Part shown: positions 28,658 through 37,581 of the stretch, in pieces
Layout: each line of letters opens with the position of its first letter
How positions within the stretch are numbered: position 1 is the stretch's first letter
Origin: Nostoc sp. TH1S01
Lineage (GTDB): Bacteria; Cyanobacteriota; Cyanobacteriia; Cyanobacteriales; Nostocaceae
DNA: 64,000 nt
Assembly (NCBI GenBank): GCA_018993265.1
Contig: JAGKSW010000061.1
Span: 1-64,000 of the forward strand
Direction: 5' to 3'
Notes under the pieces: model-generated
Databases searched by the model: none
What the model was told of the DNA's origin: nothing
Seen by the model: only the letters and a program-made list of their open reading frames with translations
Made by a program: the position numbers and the translations under genes

Positions 28658-29368
28658 ATGATTATTTCACATTCAAAAAAATTTGTCTTTATTCATGTTT
28701 ACAAAACTGCGGGAACATCAGTTACAGATGCTCTTCAAAAATGGAATTCTTTAACAGAAAATATATTTTTAAGAGGAATAGAAAAAACATTGAATATTGA
28801 AATATATACTAAAGGATATATGTCTAAGCTAAGAATGATAAATAGATTGAAAGGAGGCTGTCATGCAGATGTATGTGATCTTCAACGAAATATGCCAGAG
28901 GAAATGTTTAAAAGCTATTTTAAGTTTGCTTTTGTGAGAAATCCTTGGGCATGGCAAGTTTCATTGTATGAGTATAGTAAGCGGAAAAAGGGACACCATC
29001 AACGTGAAATGATGAATAAATTTTTAGATTTCAACGAATATATTCATTGGAGAGTAGAGAATGAAGTGAGATATCAAACTGATGTGCTACTTAACAAACA
29101 AGGAAAGTTTGGCTTAAATTATTTAGGTAGAGTTGAGGATATAGACAAAGATTTTGAATTCTGTTGTAAACAACTAAATATTCAAGCTGTACTACCTAAA
29201 CATAATGTATCAGTTACAAAAGATTACCGCACATACTATAGTGAAAAAACAGCACAAATGGTGGCAGAGGCTTTTCAAAAAGATATAGATAATTTTGGAT
29301 ATGATTTTGATGGTGTTTCTTCAACAGCAAAACCAAAGCTTCCTGTACAAGAAATTGTAAATAACTAA
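28658..29368 (+). CDS. Sulfotransferase family protein
   Basis: PAPS-dependent sulfotransferase of the Sulfotransfer_2/heparan type. The 5'-phosphosulfate loop is K16-TAGTS, and the 3'-phosphate motif is FAFVRNPW with R94; a conserved LGRVEDIDKDFEFCC block follows. The 236-residue length is normal. No signal peptide or membrane helix is seen. It stands about 790 bases from the beta-helix gene with its own spacer. It may sulfate the polysaccharide made upstream, since cyanobacterial capsules often carry sulfate, but the link is by position only. Confidence 0.82.
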   Translation: MIISHSKKFVFIHVYKTAGTSVTDALQKWNSLTENIFLRGIEKTLNIEIYTKGYMSKLRMINRLKGGCHADVCDLQRNMPEEMFKSYFKFAFVRNPWAWQVSLYEYSKRKKGHHQREMMNKFLDFNEYIHWRVENEVRYQTDVLLNKQGKFGLNYLGRVEDIDKDFEFCCKQLNIQAVLPKHNVSVTKDYRTYYSEKTAQMVAEAFQKDIDNFGYDFDGVSSTAKPKLPVQEIVNN

Positions 29369-29451
29369 TAAATGATAGATTAAAACATTGTCATGACCAA
29401 ATATATCGCTCTCTTGAGAGGATGTTTAAAAAGGAGATAGATGAAGTCTGT

Positions 29452-29476
29452 GGGGAAGGTGACTTCCCCGTCTCTT
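29452..29476. terminator. Terminator between the sulfotransferase and M16 peptidase genes
   Basis: A 7-bp perfect GC-rich stem (GGGGAAG, loop GTGA, CTTCCCC) is followed by TCTTTT on the plus strand. It separates two convergent genes and abuts the M16 stop codon. Confidence 0.65.
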
Positions 29477-32323
29477 TTACAGAGCGATAACAGAGGAGCC
29501 TGCTGTCACCACCACAATTTTATCTGGGTGGAGTAACTCACGGGCTGACTGATTGACTTGGGCAAGAGTAACTTGTTTGATTTTATCAGTGAAGGAATTT
29601 AGTTCTGTTATGTTCATTCCATGTACCTGATTCATTAGCATTGTATGTGCTAATTCTTCGGGGTCAGCTAGGGAAATTTTATAGTTGCTAATTAAAGTAT
29701 TCTTAGCTGTCTCTACATCATTTGCTGTGACACCTTGCTGATGAATTTCTTGTAAGAGTTGGCGAGTACTAGCGATCGCTTTATTACTATCTTCAGGACT
29801 AGTTTGCATTTCTATCCAAAATGTCCCAGCATTTTTCTGTGCTTGTAAGTAGCTATAGATACTGTAGGTTAACCCTTGGCGATCGCGCACTTCTGCACCT
29901 AAGTAACTAGATAACGTATCGCCTCCCAAAATTTGGTTCAATACTAAAGCTGCATAATAACGAGGGTCTTGACGATTAATCCCTGTGTTACCCATAAAAG
30001 TAATGGCTTGCGCTTTACCTGCCATCACCGGGTTTAGACTTAAGACATTATCTGGTAATTTTACATTTGGATATTGGATTGTTGGTGGTTGACCACTTAC
30101 TTGCCAATCTCCCAATTCTTTTTCGATCAGCGATCGCACTTGGGTAGATTCAAAATCTCCGACGATCACCAGCACTGTTGTATCTGGACGATAATGCTTG
30201 GCCTTAAAAGCAATTACATCCTCACGTTTAATTCGTCTCAAGCTTTGTTCGGTAGGAAAAGAATGTAAAGGATGTTGTTTTGGGTAGAGGGATTGGACAA
30301 AAATTCTTTTCGCTACTTCTGCGGGATCATCTAATTCTTGTTTAAGGTCAGTTAAAGCTTGCTGGCGATTTAATTCCAATTCTTTTTTGGGAAATGTACT
30401 GTTTTTCACTACATCCGCTAAAGTTTGAATCAGAATAGGTAAATCTGTTGCTAAACCATCGCCTTCAATCCGTACACCTTCACGATAAGCGGTAAAATCC
30501 AGGGATGCGCCTCTATCTTCCAAGGCTTTAGCCAAAGTTAAAGCATTCTTGCTTTTTGTTCCACTCATTAAGTTATCAGCCACCAGTGATGCTAGTCCCG
30601 CTTGATTTTCTAAATCAAATTCTTTTCCAGCTTTGATATGACCATTTAAAGTTACGGTGGGTGTACTTTTATCTGGTAATAGCAATACTTGTAGACCGTT
30701 AGCTAAAGTAAATTGCTCTGGTAGCGTCAGATTAGAAGTTTTTTGACTTGCCTCGTGAGATACTTGCTTAACAACGTCTGTTGTTTCCTCTAGTGGCGGT
30801 AGATACTTATCCAGTTCTGATACGGGTATAGGTCTAGCAGCAGATAAATTTTCTGTAGTTTGATTTAAGTTTAATTTTTTACTAGTTTCTGTCGGATATT
30901 GCTGAGTTGGCTGGAATAATCCGACTACACGGGTTTCTGGTTGGAGATATTTTTTGGCTACATTGACAATATCTGCACCAGTCACTTGACTAACAGCAAC
31001 TAAATAGCGGTCAGTATAGCGATAGTCACCAGCGGTTATTTCATCGTTACCTAATTGCATTGCTTGGCTGGTGATGTCCCGATTACTCAAAATCACGCCA
31101 GCTTCTAACTGCATTTTAGCCCTGGTTAATTCTTCTGGCTTGACTCCTTTTTGTACTAAATTAGCGATCGCACGATTTAATACCGTTTCAATCTTCTTTA
31201 AATCTTGATGATCATCTGCTGTAACTAACAACTCATACCAGCCAGCCTCTTGCAAGCTAGAAACAGATGCAGAGATTTCACTCGCTAAACCAGATTCCAC
31301 CAAAGCTTGATAAAGTCGTGAGTTTCTTCCCTCTGTCAAAACATAATCCATCACTTCCAACGCAGGAATATCTGGGTGATGTAAATTAGGGAGTGGATAA
31401 ACCACTTGCAGCATCGCGGCGGCTCCCTGTTCTCGTAAGATTAGGGGAGTGGGGAGTAGGGAGTGGGGAGTGGGGAGTAGGGAGTGCTGAGTGCTGAGTT
31501 TTGAGTTTTGACTCTTCGGTAATTTCCCAAATATTTTTTTGACTGTTTCTAAAGTTTTACTAGTTTGAAAATCTCCCACAATTACTAATACAGCATTATC
31601 AGGAGTATAAAATTTGCGGTAATATTCTCTGACTTGCTCAACTTGGAATTTTTCTACATCTGCTTTGTTACCACCCACAGGTAATCCGTAAGCATGATTA
31701 GGAAACAAGGCGTGCATAACAGCACGGTTGAGGCGATATTCAGGACTATTTTCGTAACCTTGTAATTCTGAAATTACTACTCGTTTTTCGGTTGCTAGTT
31801 GGTCTGGTTCAATGAGAGAATTTTGCATTCTATCTGCTTCTAGAACTAGCAGTGCTTTGAGTTTGTCTCGTTCTACAGTGTTATAGTAAGCTGTTTGGTC
31901 ATAACTAGTAAAAGCGTTGGAGTCACTACCTAAAGCACTAAATAACCTACCAAATTGCACGGGACGGTTTTTTGTACCTTTGAACATCATGTGTTCGAGT
32001 TGATGTGCAATACCGTTTATTCCTGGTGCTTCGTGGCGTGAACCGACTTTGTACCACATTTGCACACTCACAACTGGTGCAGTATGCACTTCTTTTGTTA
32101 AAACAGTCAGACCATTTTCTAATACTGTTTTACGTACGTTGGCTGTAATTGTGGAGTTATTTATATGAGTTGCAATCAATTGTGTTTGAATATTTTCTGA
32201 TTTGATTGTAGCCGTATACTTGCTGTCAGCAGGTTGATCACTTAAACAAAATACTGTGATTATCCACAGACTTAAAAATAAAAATGACCAACGATATCTA
32301 TACCCTATAAAAAACAGAGCCAT
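29477..32323 (-). CDS. M16 family zinc peptidase, double-domain, exported
   Basis: Pitrilysin/processing-peptidase-type zinc protease. With ATG 32323 as start it has an N-terminal signal or anchor helix (about 12-28), then the inverted zinc motif H107-QLEH111 and a distal glutamate near 186. The second M16 half (from about residue 530) lacks the zinc motif, as is normal for the two-domain form. About 948 residues. An STRR of heptamers lies in frame at 31445-31512 and adds about 20 Ser/Pro/Thr/Leu-rich residues (STQHSLLPTPHSLLPTP) to the linker before the second subdomain. A TTG at 32353 is a less likely start. Substrates are unknown. Confidence 0.9.
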   Translation of the reverse strand: MALFFIGYRYRWSFLFLSLWIITVFCLSDQPADSKYTATIKSENIQTQLIATHINNSTITANVRKTVLENGLTVLTKEVHTAPVVSVQMWYKVGSRHEAPGINGIAHQLEHMMFKGTKNRPVQFGRLFSALGSDSNAFTSYDQTAYYNTVERDKLKALLVLEADRMQNSLIEPDQLATEKRVVISELQGYENSPEYRLNRAVMHALFPNHAYGLPVGGNKADVEKFQVEQVREYYRKFYTPDNAVLVIVGDFQTSKTLETVKKIFGKLPKSQNSKLSTQHSLLPTPHSLLPTPLILREQGAAAMLQVVYPLPNLHHPDIPALEVMDYVLTEGRNSRLYQALVESGLASEISASVSSLQEAGWYELLVTADDHQDLKKIETVLNRAIANLVQKGVKPEELTRAKMQLEAGVILSNRDITSQAMQLGNDEITAGDYRYTDRYLVAVSQVTGADIVNVAKKYLQPETRVVGLFQPTQQYPTETSKKLNLNQTTENLSAARPIPVSELDKYLPPLEETTDVVKQVSHEASQKTSNLTLPEQFTLANGLQVLLLPDKSTPTVTLNGHIKAGKEFDLENQAGLASLVADNLMSGTKSKNALTLAKALEDRGASLDFTAYREGVRIEGDGLATDLPILIQTLADVVKNSTFPKKELELNRQQALTDLKQELDDPAEVAKRIFVQSLYPKQHPLHSFPTEQSLRRIKREDVIAFKAKHYRPDTTVLVIVGDFESTQVRSLIEKELGDWQVSGQPPTIQYPNVKLPDNVLSLNPVMAGKAQAITFMGNTGINRQDPRYYAALVLNQILGGDTLSSYLGAEVRDRQGLTYSIYSYLQAQKNAGTFWIEMQTSPEDSNKAIASTRQLLQEIHQQGVTANDVETAKNTLISNYKISLADPEELAHTMLMNQVHGMNITELNSFTDKIKQVTLAQVNQSARELLHPDKIVVVTAGSSVIAL
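31445..31512. repeat. STRR (heptamer-type tandem repeat) inside the M16 gene
   Basis: Imperfect repeats of GGGGAGT/GGGAGTA and then GTGCTGA/GTTTTGA run through the peptidase gene without breaking the frame. Similar STRRs elsewhere in the window are intergenic. Confidence 0.85.
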
Positions 32324-32472
32324 TTTTTTAGTAGATGCATTTATTAAATGCAATTATATATTTATAAGCGCAATTAGTAATAGTTTATTCTTTCTTCGGG
32401 ATGGATGGAATCAGAGACACTACCAAAAAAAGTTCGTTTAATCACAAAAAGTATATAAAGATATAAACTGAT

Positions 32473-32922
32473 TTAACCGAGTTTATTTAAAGTCCGAATA
32501 AATTCTAATGGTAAACCATCACTGTCTGCAATAAAGGTAACTTCCCAGATGCGATCGCCTATTTGCTGTTGTGTAGGTTCTAAAAGGACTTTCAGGGGTG
32601 ATAATTGTTCTGGCTGGTTTTGTGCTGCTAATGCAAAGCTGGTTTTTAAATCGATTAACCAGCTAGGTAAATCTGGGGTAAGTTCTGTTAAATCAAAGGA
32701 CAAATGATAATACCCCACATAATGCTCATCATCAAACGCATCAGGTGCAGGTTTTGGTTGAGGGATTTGAATCAGTTCAATACGTCCACCTAAGCCTTCC
32801 ATCCAACAAGCTAGGGTATAGCCTGTAGTGAAGCGTTCACATACGCTAAACCCCAACAATTCATAAAATGCGATCGCGCGATGAATATTCGCAGTCCGGA
32901 TAGAGGCGTGGTGCATAATCAA
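32473..32922 (-). CDS. VOC (glyoxalase/bleomycin-resistance fold) family protein
   Basis: A single VOC domain of 149 residues. It starts HHASIRTANIHRAIAFYELLGF, the usual first beta-alpha-beta module with a metal-binding His, then GYTLACWMEGLGGRIELIQ with the Glu ligand, HLSFDL with the second His, and ends ITFIADSDGLPLEFIRTL-like with the last Glu (here VTFIADSDGLPLEFIR). A metal-dependent lyase, isomerase or dioxygenase is possible; the reaction cannot be named. It is monocistronic or linked to the next minus-strand gene; STRRs flank it on the upstream side. Confidence 0.82.
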   Translation of the reverse strand: MIMHHASIRTANIHRAIAFYELLGFSVCERFTTGYTLACWMEGLGGRIELIQIPQPKPAPDAFDDEHYVGYYHLSFDLTELTPDLPSWLIDLKTSFALAAQNQPEQLSPLKVLLEPTQQQIGDRIWEVTFIADSDGLPLEFIRTLNKLG

Positions 32923-32924
32923 CA

Positions 32925-33025
32925 GGAGTGAGAGGTGAGAGGCTAGGGGCTAGTGGAAAGATAAAATTAACCAGTAATAACTTTATTCTCCCTAATTCCT
33001 AGCCTCTAGCCTCTAGTCCCTAATT
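32925..33025. repeat. Pair of opposed STRRs between the VOC and TIGR02652-like genes
   Basis: GAGAGGT/GAGGCTA/GGGGCTA-type heptamers at 32925-32954 and CTAGCCT-type heptamers at 32988-33025 are in opposite orientation and could pair in single-stranded nucleic acid. Confidence 0.6.
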
Positions 33026-33028
33026 TTA

Positions 33029-33541
33029 CTACTCAAACAACCTGAAATAAGGGTAGCGCACAGGCACTCCCGGCTCTTTTTCCAAATCGAAATTAATCAC
33101 TTCCCAGCAAGGTTCTTCTGTGGAATCGGGACTAAATTCTACTGGTAAGCCATACAGTCGCGCCGATGTCGTCTCTGGCTGTCCAGAACGCCAAGGGGTA
33201 CTGCGTTCTAAATAACCACTCATCAATTCCTGATAACGTCTGGCAATAATTACCTTTGTTGCTCGGTAGCCTTGGGTATACAGTTTGTCTAAAGCTTCGT
33301 GAATTTCAAACCGTATCCCATCAGGATGAGTGTGTTGTCTATACCATTCCCCATTCCATCTGCGCCAATGACGACCTGACTGTAGATGAATTAACTCCTC
33401 AGTCTTAGGGTTGGCTTCAAATGCGCCATGACGAGGACAAAGATAGGTATCTGTAAGTGTCAAAGCCGGAATAGTTTGCCGACAATGGGGACACTGAATT
33501 TCGTGACCAAATATTGGGTACTGCAAACCTGGATTCATCAT
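33029..33541 (-). CDS. Conserved cyanobacterial protein, TIGR02652-like
   Basis: 170 residues. The N-terminus has a zinc-ribbon-like pattern (CPHCRQTIP then YLCPRHGAF), followed by HLQSGRHWRRWNGEWYRQH, a strongly conserved block of a cyanobacteria-only family that I recall as TIGR02652. Its function is unknown. The C-terminal part is rich in aromatic and proline residues. It starts with ATG ATG. There is no signal peptide, so it is probably cytoplasmic. Confidence 0.75.
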   Translation of the reverse strand: MMNPGLQYPIFGHEIQCPHCRQTIPALTLTDTYLCPRHGAFEANPKTEELIHLQSGRHWRRWNGEWYRQHTHPDGIRFEIHEALDKLYTQGYRATKVIIARRYQELMSGYLERSTPWRSGQPETTSARLYGLPVEFSPDSTEEPCWEVINFDLEKEPGVPVRYPYFRLFE

Positions 33542-33782
33542 GAAGTGCGTACAAACATAATTTCTTCTTCACTAGCACCATTAGGTTCGATTTTACACTT
33601 CGGCTCCTCACTTTGAGTTAACTGTTCGTAACTGCACGGAAACGTATTTGCAGTTTAGAACAATTGTAAACTGTGTCTTCCTCAGTGTAGAGGTTTAACA
33701 ACATGATATTCTGGTTGTGCAACCAGCTTCTCAAAGGTTGGAGTTTCTCCAGTGTTCCTGGGTACCATATTCCTATTCTATC

Positions 33783-34301
33783 GTGTCTACTGCTTCTTAC
33801 TGGCCATCTCCTGATTTTTCTCTAGCAGCCTTCGTTGCAGACAATGCTGTTGTAATTGGTGCTGTGAACATCCAAGCCGGAGCCAGCATTTGGTATGGCG
33901 CAGTAGTCAGAGCAGATGTAGAGCGGATTGAGATTGGTGAATGCACAAATATCCAAGATGGAGCCATTCTGCACGGCGATCCTGGGTTGCCCACCATTTT
34001 AGAAGATCATGTGACTGTCGGACATCGCGCTGTGATACATTCTGCCCATATTGAGCGCGGCTGTTTAATTGGCATTGGGGCGGTAGTTTTGGATGGAGTC
34101 AGGGTAGGCAGCGGTAGTATTATCGGTGCAGGCGCAGTTGTTACGAAAGATGTACCGCCTTTATCGTTAGTTGTCGGCGTTCCTGGCAAAGTGTTGCGTC
34201 AAATTAGCGCCACCGAAGCCGCAGAACTCATAGAACATGCTGAACGTTACAAAAAGTTAGCTTTGGTTCATGCGGGGAAGGGCGATGATATTGGTTTTTA
34301 G
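33783..34301 (+). CDS. Gamma-class carbonic anhydrase family protein (hexapeptide repeat)
   Basis: Left-handed beta-helix trimer protein. Hexapeptide repeats run from about residue 15 to 130 (AVVIGAVNIQAGASIWYGAVVRAD, then VRVGSGSIIGAGAVVTKDV). The three zinc histidines have the family spacing: H64, H81, H86. The frame is open from GTG 33717, but GTG 33783 gives the usual N-terminus (STASYWPSPDFS), 172 residues. It resembles YrdA/CaiE-type or CcmM-domain proteins, without the Rubisco-small-subunit repeats of CcmM. Whether it has anhydrase activity cannot be told from sequence. Confidence 0.85.
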   Translation: MSTASYWPSPDFSLAAFVADNAVVIGAVNIQAGASIWYGAVVRADVERIEIGECTNIQDGAILHGDPGLPTILEDHVTVGHRAVIHSAHIERGCLIGIGAVVLDGVRVGSGSIIGAGAVVTKDVPPLSLVVGVPGKVLRQISATEAAELIEHAERYKKLALVHAGKGDDIGF

Positions 34302-34305
34302 GAAA

Positions 34306-34391
34306 GTCTGAAGTGTGAAGTGTGAAGTCTGAAATTTTATTTTTTAGCCTGCTGCCTTTTAACTAATGACCATTGACAAATGACAAATGAC
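34306..34391. repeat. STRRs downstream of the gamma-CA gene
   Basis: GTGTGAA-type heptamers at 34306-34333 and TGACAAA-type heptamers at 34365-34391. Both are typical Nostocales STRR units. Confidence 0.8.
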
Positions 34392-34507
34392 TATTTCGTA
34401 ATCTTTCTTTACATATAAAGTTGGAAAAAATGCCCACTTGGGCTAAAAATAAAAATGAGAAGAGTTGATAAAACTTTAATTTCTACTTAACAGAGGGGTT
34501 CTAAATT

Positions 34508-34633
34508 ATGGATATCGATTTTCGTGTAGCGATCGTTTTAGCGCCTATTGCTGTTGCAGCTGGCTGGGCTTTGTTTAACATTGGTGCAGCAGCTTTGAGA
34601 CAAGTTCAAACCTTTTTGAACAGAGAAGCATAA
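34508..34633 (+). CDS. psbY: Photosystem II protein Y
   Basis: A 41-residue single-span thylakoid protein associated with the cytochrome b559 side of photosystem II. The sequence starts [20 protein letters not shown] and ends QTFLNREA, the conserved PsbY form; the membrane helix is about residues 6-26. The gene lies in an intergenic region flanked by STRRs and has its own spacer of about 200 bases upstream, so it is probably transcribed alone. It is easily missed because of its size. Confidence 0.93.
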   Translation: MDIDFRVAIVLAPIAVAAGWALFNIGAAALRQVQTFLNREA

Positions 34634-34694
34634 ACATAAATTTACATTATCACCTTACAACCGACTGTTTCTAGGAAATCTGGGCAGTCGGTTT

Positions 34695-34826
34695 TGTCAA
34701 TGGTCATTTGTCATTTGTTATTTGTCAATGGTCATTTGTCATTTGTCATTGGTCATTAGTTAAACTCCTCTGCCCCCTGCACCCTGCACCCCTGCTTCCC
34801 CACTCCCAACTCCCAACTCCCCCTCC
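34695..34826. repeat. STRR tract directly upstream of folC
   Basis: GTCATTT-type heptamers at 34695-34759, then CCCTGCA- and CCCAACT-type units at 34770-34826, ending two bases before the chosen folC start. Confidence 0.85.
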
Positions 34827-34827
34827 A

Positions 34828-36090
34828 GTGAATATCGATTCTGTACTTCAACCTTTGCAACATTTTGGTGTGAATCTGGGACTGTCGCGTATTGTCAAAC
34901 TATTGGCAAACCTGGGCAACCCTCATGAGCGGATCTCGGTCATTCATGTTGCTGGGACAAATGGTAAAGGTTCTGTCTGTGCTTATCTCTCTTCAGTACT
35001 TACCACAGCTGGTTATCGGACAGGACGTTACATTTCGCCGCATTTAATTGATTGGACAGAACGAATTTGTATCAATGAAGAACCAATTTCTGCTGAAGAA
35101 TTAAGTCAACTTTTGCAAAAAGTCCAGGCGGCTGTTTCTCCTGATGATGAATATCCCACTCAGTTTGAAATTATTACTGCGGCTGCTTGGTTGTATTTTG
35201 CCCAGCAGCAAGTTGATATTGCAGTGATAGAAGTTGGGTTAGGGGGACGTTTAGATGCGACTAATGTTTGTTCCGAACCTTTGGTGACAGTAATTACTTC
35301 CATTAGCCGCGAACATTGGCAACAACTAGGCCCCACAGTGGCTGATATTGCTAGAGAAAAAGCTGGAATTATCAAGCCTGGGTGTCCGGTTGTCATGGGT
35401 TCATTGCCAGCCGATGCCGAAAAAGTTGTGCGATCGCGTGCCAAAGAATTACAATGCCCAATATTTACACCCCAACCTGCACTGCAAATCTCTCCAGGCT
35501 GGGCAGAATATCAAACACTTCAACATCCCCAAAATTCAATTCAATATCCTTTACCATTACAAGGGCAAATTCAATTAACTAATTCAGCTTTAGCTTTAGC
35601 AACCTTAGAAATTCTCCAACAACAAGGTTGGCAAATTCCTAAATCAGCCATCATCAATGGTATGGTAAACACCAAATGGCCAGGAAGAATGCAATGGCTA
35701 ACTTGGCACAACCATAAATTATTAATTGATGGCGCACATAACCCCGCAGCGGCTCAAGTATTACGTAATTATGTAGATAGTTTAAATCCTCAAAATGTAA
35801 CTTGGGTAATTGGTATGCTCTCCACAAAAGACCATGCCGAAATTTTTCAAGCTCTGCTACGAACAAAAGATAAATTATATTTAGTACCAGTACCAGATAG
35901 TAATTCAGCTAATCCTGTAGAATTAGCAAATCTGGCTAATAATATTTGTCCAGGACTCAGTTTATGTCAAACAAATAATGATTTAACGTCAGCATTAGAA
36001 TCTGCATTTACTGACACAGATAATTTAGTAGTTTTGTGTGGTTCTCTTTATCTAATCGGACACTTTCTAGGAACATTAAATCATTCGTAG
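34828..36090 (+). CDS. folC: Bifunctional folylpolyglutamate synthase / dihydrofolate synthase
   Basis: Mur-ligase-fold enzyme adding glutamate to dihydropteroate or folates using ATP. The P-loop is VAGTNGKGSVCAYL; other family blocks are GRYISPHLIDWTERI, DIAVIEVGLGGRLDATNV (catalytic Glu and metal site), KAGIIKPG with the carbamylation lysine, and LLIDGAHNPAAAQVL in the C-terminal domain. The frame is open back to 34708, but that stretch is translated STRR, so I take GTG 34828 (MNIDSVLQPL), giving 420 residues, the usual length. Gene end and convergent neighbour share a terminator hairpin. Confidence 0.93.
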   Translation: MNIDSVLQPLQHFGVNLGLSRIVKLLANLGNPHERISVIHVAGTNGKGSVCAYLSSVLTTAGYRTGRYISPHLIDWTERICINEEPISAEELSQLLQKVQAAVSPDDEYPTQFEIITAAAWLYFAQQQVDIAVIEVGLGGRLDATNVCSEPLVTVITSISREHWQQLGPTVADIAREKAGIIKPGCPVVMGSLPADAEKVVRSRAKELQCPIFTPQPALQISPGWAEYQTLQHPQNSIQYPLPLQGQIQLTNSALALATLEILQQQGWQIPKSAIINGMVNTKWPGRMQWLTWHNHKLLIDGAHNPAAAQVLRNYVDSLNPQNVTWVIGMLSTKDHAEIFQALLRTKDKLYLVPVPDSNSANPVELANLANNICPGLSLCQTNNDLTSALESAFTDTDNLVVLCGSLYLIGHFLGTLNHS

Positions 36091-36096
36091 ACAAAA

Positions 36097-36129
36097 AGAT
36101 CCCCGACTTCTTAAAGAAGTCGGGGATCT
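36097..36129. terminator. CCCCGACTTCTT hairpin between folC and the ABC lipoprotein gene
   Basis: A 16-bp perfect stem (AGATCCCCGACTTCTT and its complement) with a single central A. It lies between convergent genes and is one of three related hairpins in the window (also 42856 and the split copy at 43881/44052). It may serve as a terminator and is also a dispersed repeat. Confidence 0.7.
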
Positions 36130-36143
36130 GAGCATTTCAAAAT

Positions 36144-37442
36144 CTACCGATTATTCCATTGTTGCGTGGCATCTTCAACAGCTTGATCAACAGTTTTTTG
36201 ACCTAACATAGCTGCTTGTAAATTGTCGTAGATTGCCTTTTGCAATTTCTTGAAATCTTTTAATTTTGGGGTTAAAACCTCAGCTTGCTGTAATTGCGTT
36301 GCACTAATAACTCTAGCTTTTTCAACTGTAGAAGCATTAGCTGGCATATCTTTAAAGTAACTATCAGATAGTGCTTTGGTAGTTGAAGGTAAAACGTTAG
36401 CAGCTTTAGCAAAAGCTAATTGATTTTCGTCATTCGTGACAAATAAAGCAAATTTAGTAGCAGCATCAGGATGTTTACTAGCGCGAGGAATAATTATATT
36501 CATCACAGCCACATTTTTCTTACCTGTATCACCAGTAATTTGTGGTGCAATAGCTGAAGCTTGAGCAATTTTTGGCGCGTTGTTAGCTATTGTTTTGAGA
36601 AATTCTGGCCCCGAAGCTAAAAATGCAGTTTCACCAGATTGATATAAATCAATAGCATGACGATGACCTTGGGTTAACACTTCTTTTGGTAATAGTCCTT
36701 TTTTGTACAAGTCAACCCAATATTGAAATGCGGCTTTACCTTGTGGTGAATTAAAAGCGGCTTTACCATCAGCATCTACTAAAGTCACCCCCATTTGTAC
36801 TAAAGACTCCATCACTTCACCGGAATCTTGCGGTACAAAAGTCATAAAAAAGGCATACTTACCAGTCTTATCTTTAATTTGTTGTGCTGCTTGTGCTAAT
36901 TCTGCATAAGTAGCCGGTGGTTTACTGATACCTGCCTGTTTTAATAATTCAGTGTTATAAATAGTTAGCCGTGTTGTGAGATACCAAGGAATTCCGAAAC
37001 TTTTGCCATTAAGTGTGCTGGCTTTCCAAATGTTGGGTAAATAAGCAGAACGGGCATCTTTTGGAATTGCCGTATCTAGGTCTAACCAAGCATTTCGTCC
37101 TGCTAGTTGGGAAGCAAAATCTGGATTGAGGTTAACAACATCAGGTGGCGTTTTTGCGGAGACAGCTGTTAGAATTTTGTTCTCCATAGCAGCCCAAGGC
37201 ACATCAACCCAGTTAATTTTTACACCGGGATTTTGTGACTCAAAATTAGAAATCAAAGTTTTAAAGTAGTCAGTAAATTGAGGCTGGAGTTGCATTGTCC
37301 AAAACTCAATATTGGCTGCTTCCGTTGTCGCTGGTTTTGTACTTGTGCCGACGTTACCTGTGCTGCAACTAACAATCCAACTAGTCAATAAACCAATTAT
37401 TGCCCAAGCAGTTAGTTGTTTGAATTTTTGCAATCGAATCAT
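36144..37442 (-). CDS. ABC transporter sugar-binding lipoprotein (family 1 solute-binding)
   Basis: Periplasmic binding protein for a carbohydrate or glycerol-phosphate type importer. The N-terminus is a lipoprotein signal with the lipobox WIVSC, Cys near residue 26. The mature protein shows IEFWTMQLQPQFTDYFKTLISNFESQNPGVKINWVDVPW, the classic first lobe of family 1 binding proteins, and QSGETAFLASGPEF further on. 432 residues is normal. No permease or ATPase gene is adjacent, so it depends on components encoded elsewhere. It is divergent from pilM, with a 139-base shared upstream region. Confidence 0.9.
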   Translation of the reverse strand: MIRLQKFKQLTAWAIIGLLTSWIVSCSTGNVGTSTKPATTEAANIEFWTMQLQPQFTDYFKTLISNFESQNPGVKINWVDVPWAAMENKILTAVSAKTPPDVVNLNPDFASQLAGRNAWLDLDTAIPKDARSAYLPNIWKASTLNGKSFGIPWYLTTRLTIYNTELLKQAGISKPPATYAELAQAAQQIKDKTGKYAFFMTFVPQDSGEVMESLVQMGVTLVDADGKAAFNSPQGKAAFQYWVDLYKKGLLPKEVLTQGHRHAIDLYQSGETAFLASGPEFLKTIANNAPKIAQASAIAPQITGDTGKKNVAVMNIIIPRASKHPDAATKFALFVTNDENQLAFAKAANVLPSTTKALSDSYFKDMPANASTVEKARVISATQLQQAEVLTPKLKDFKKLQKAIYDNLQAAMLGQKTVDQAVEDATQQWNNR

Positions 37443-37581
37443 TTTACCAGTATTTTCACCCTTGATAGAAATGAAAAGCTTATGGAGAATTAACGAGATT
37501 ATAGGCTAAATCAATTACCCGTAAAGACGCAATATACTGCGTTGACAATTTAAATTTTCTATTTAGTAGTCCGGCGGAACT

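Noticed and set aside
34708-34827. N-terminal extension of folC
   Set aside because: It is translated STRR (repeats of MSFVICQWSFVICHWS type), not protein-like; GTG 34828 fits the family.
37542-37570. TTGACA box upstream of pilM
   Set aside because: No matching -10 hexamer lies at 16-18 bases, so I did not list a promoter.
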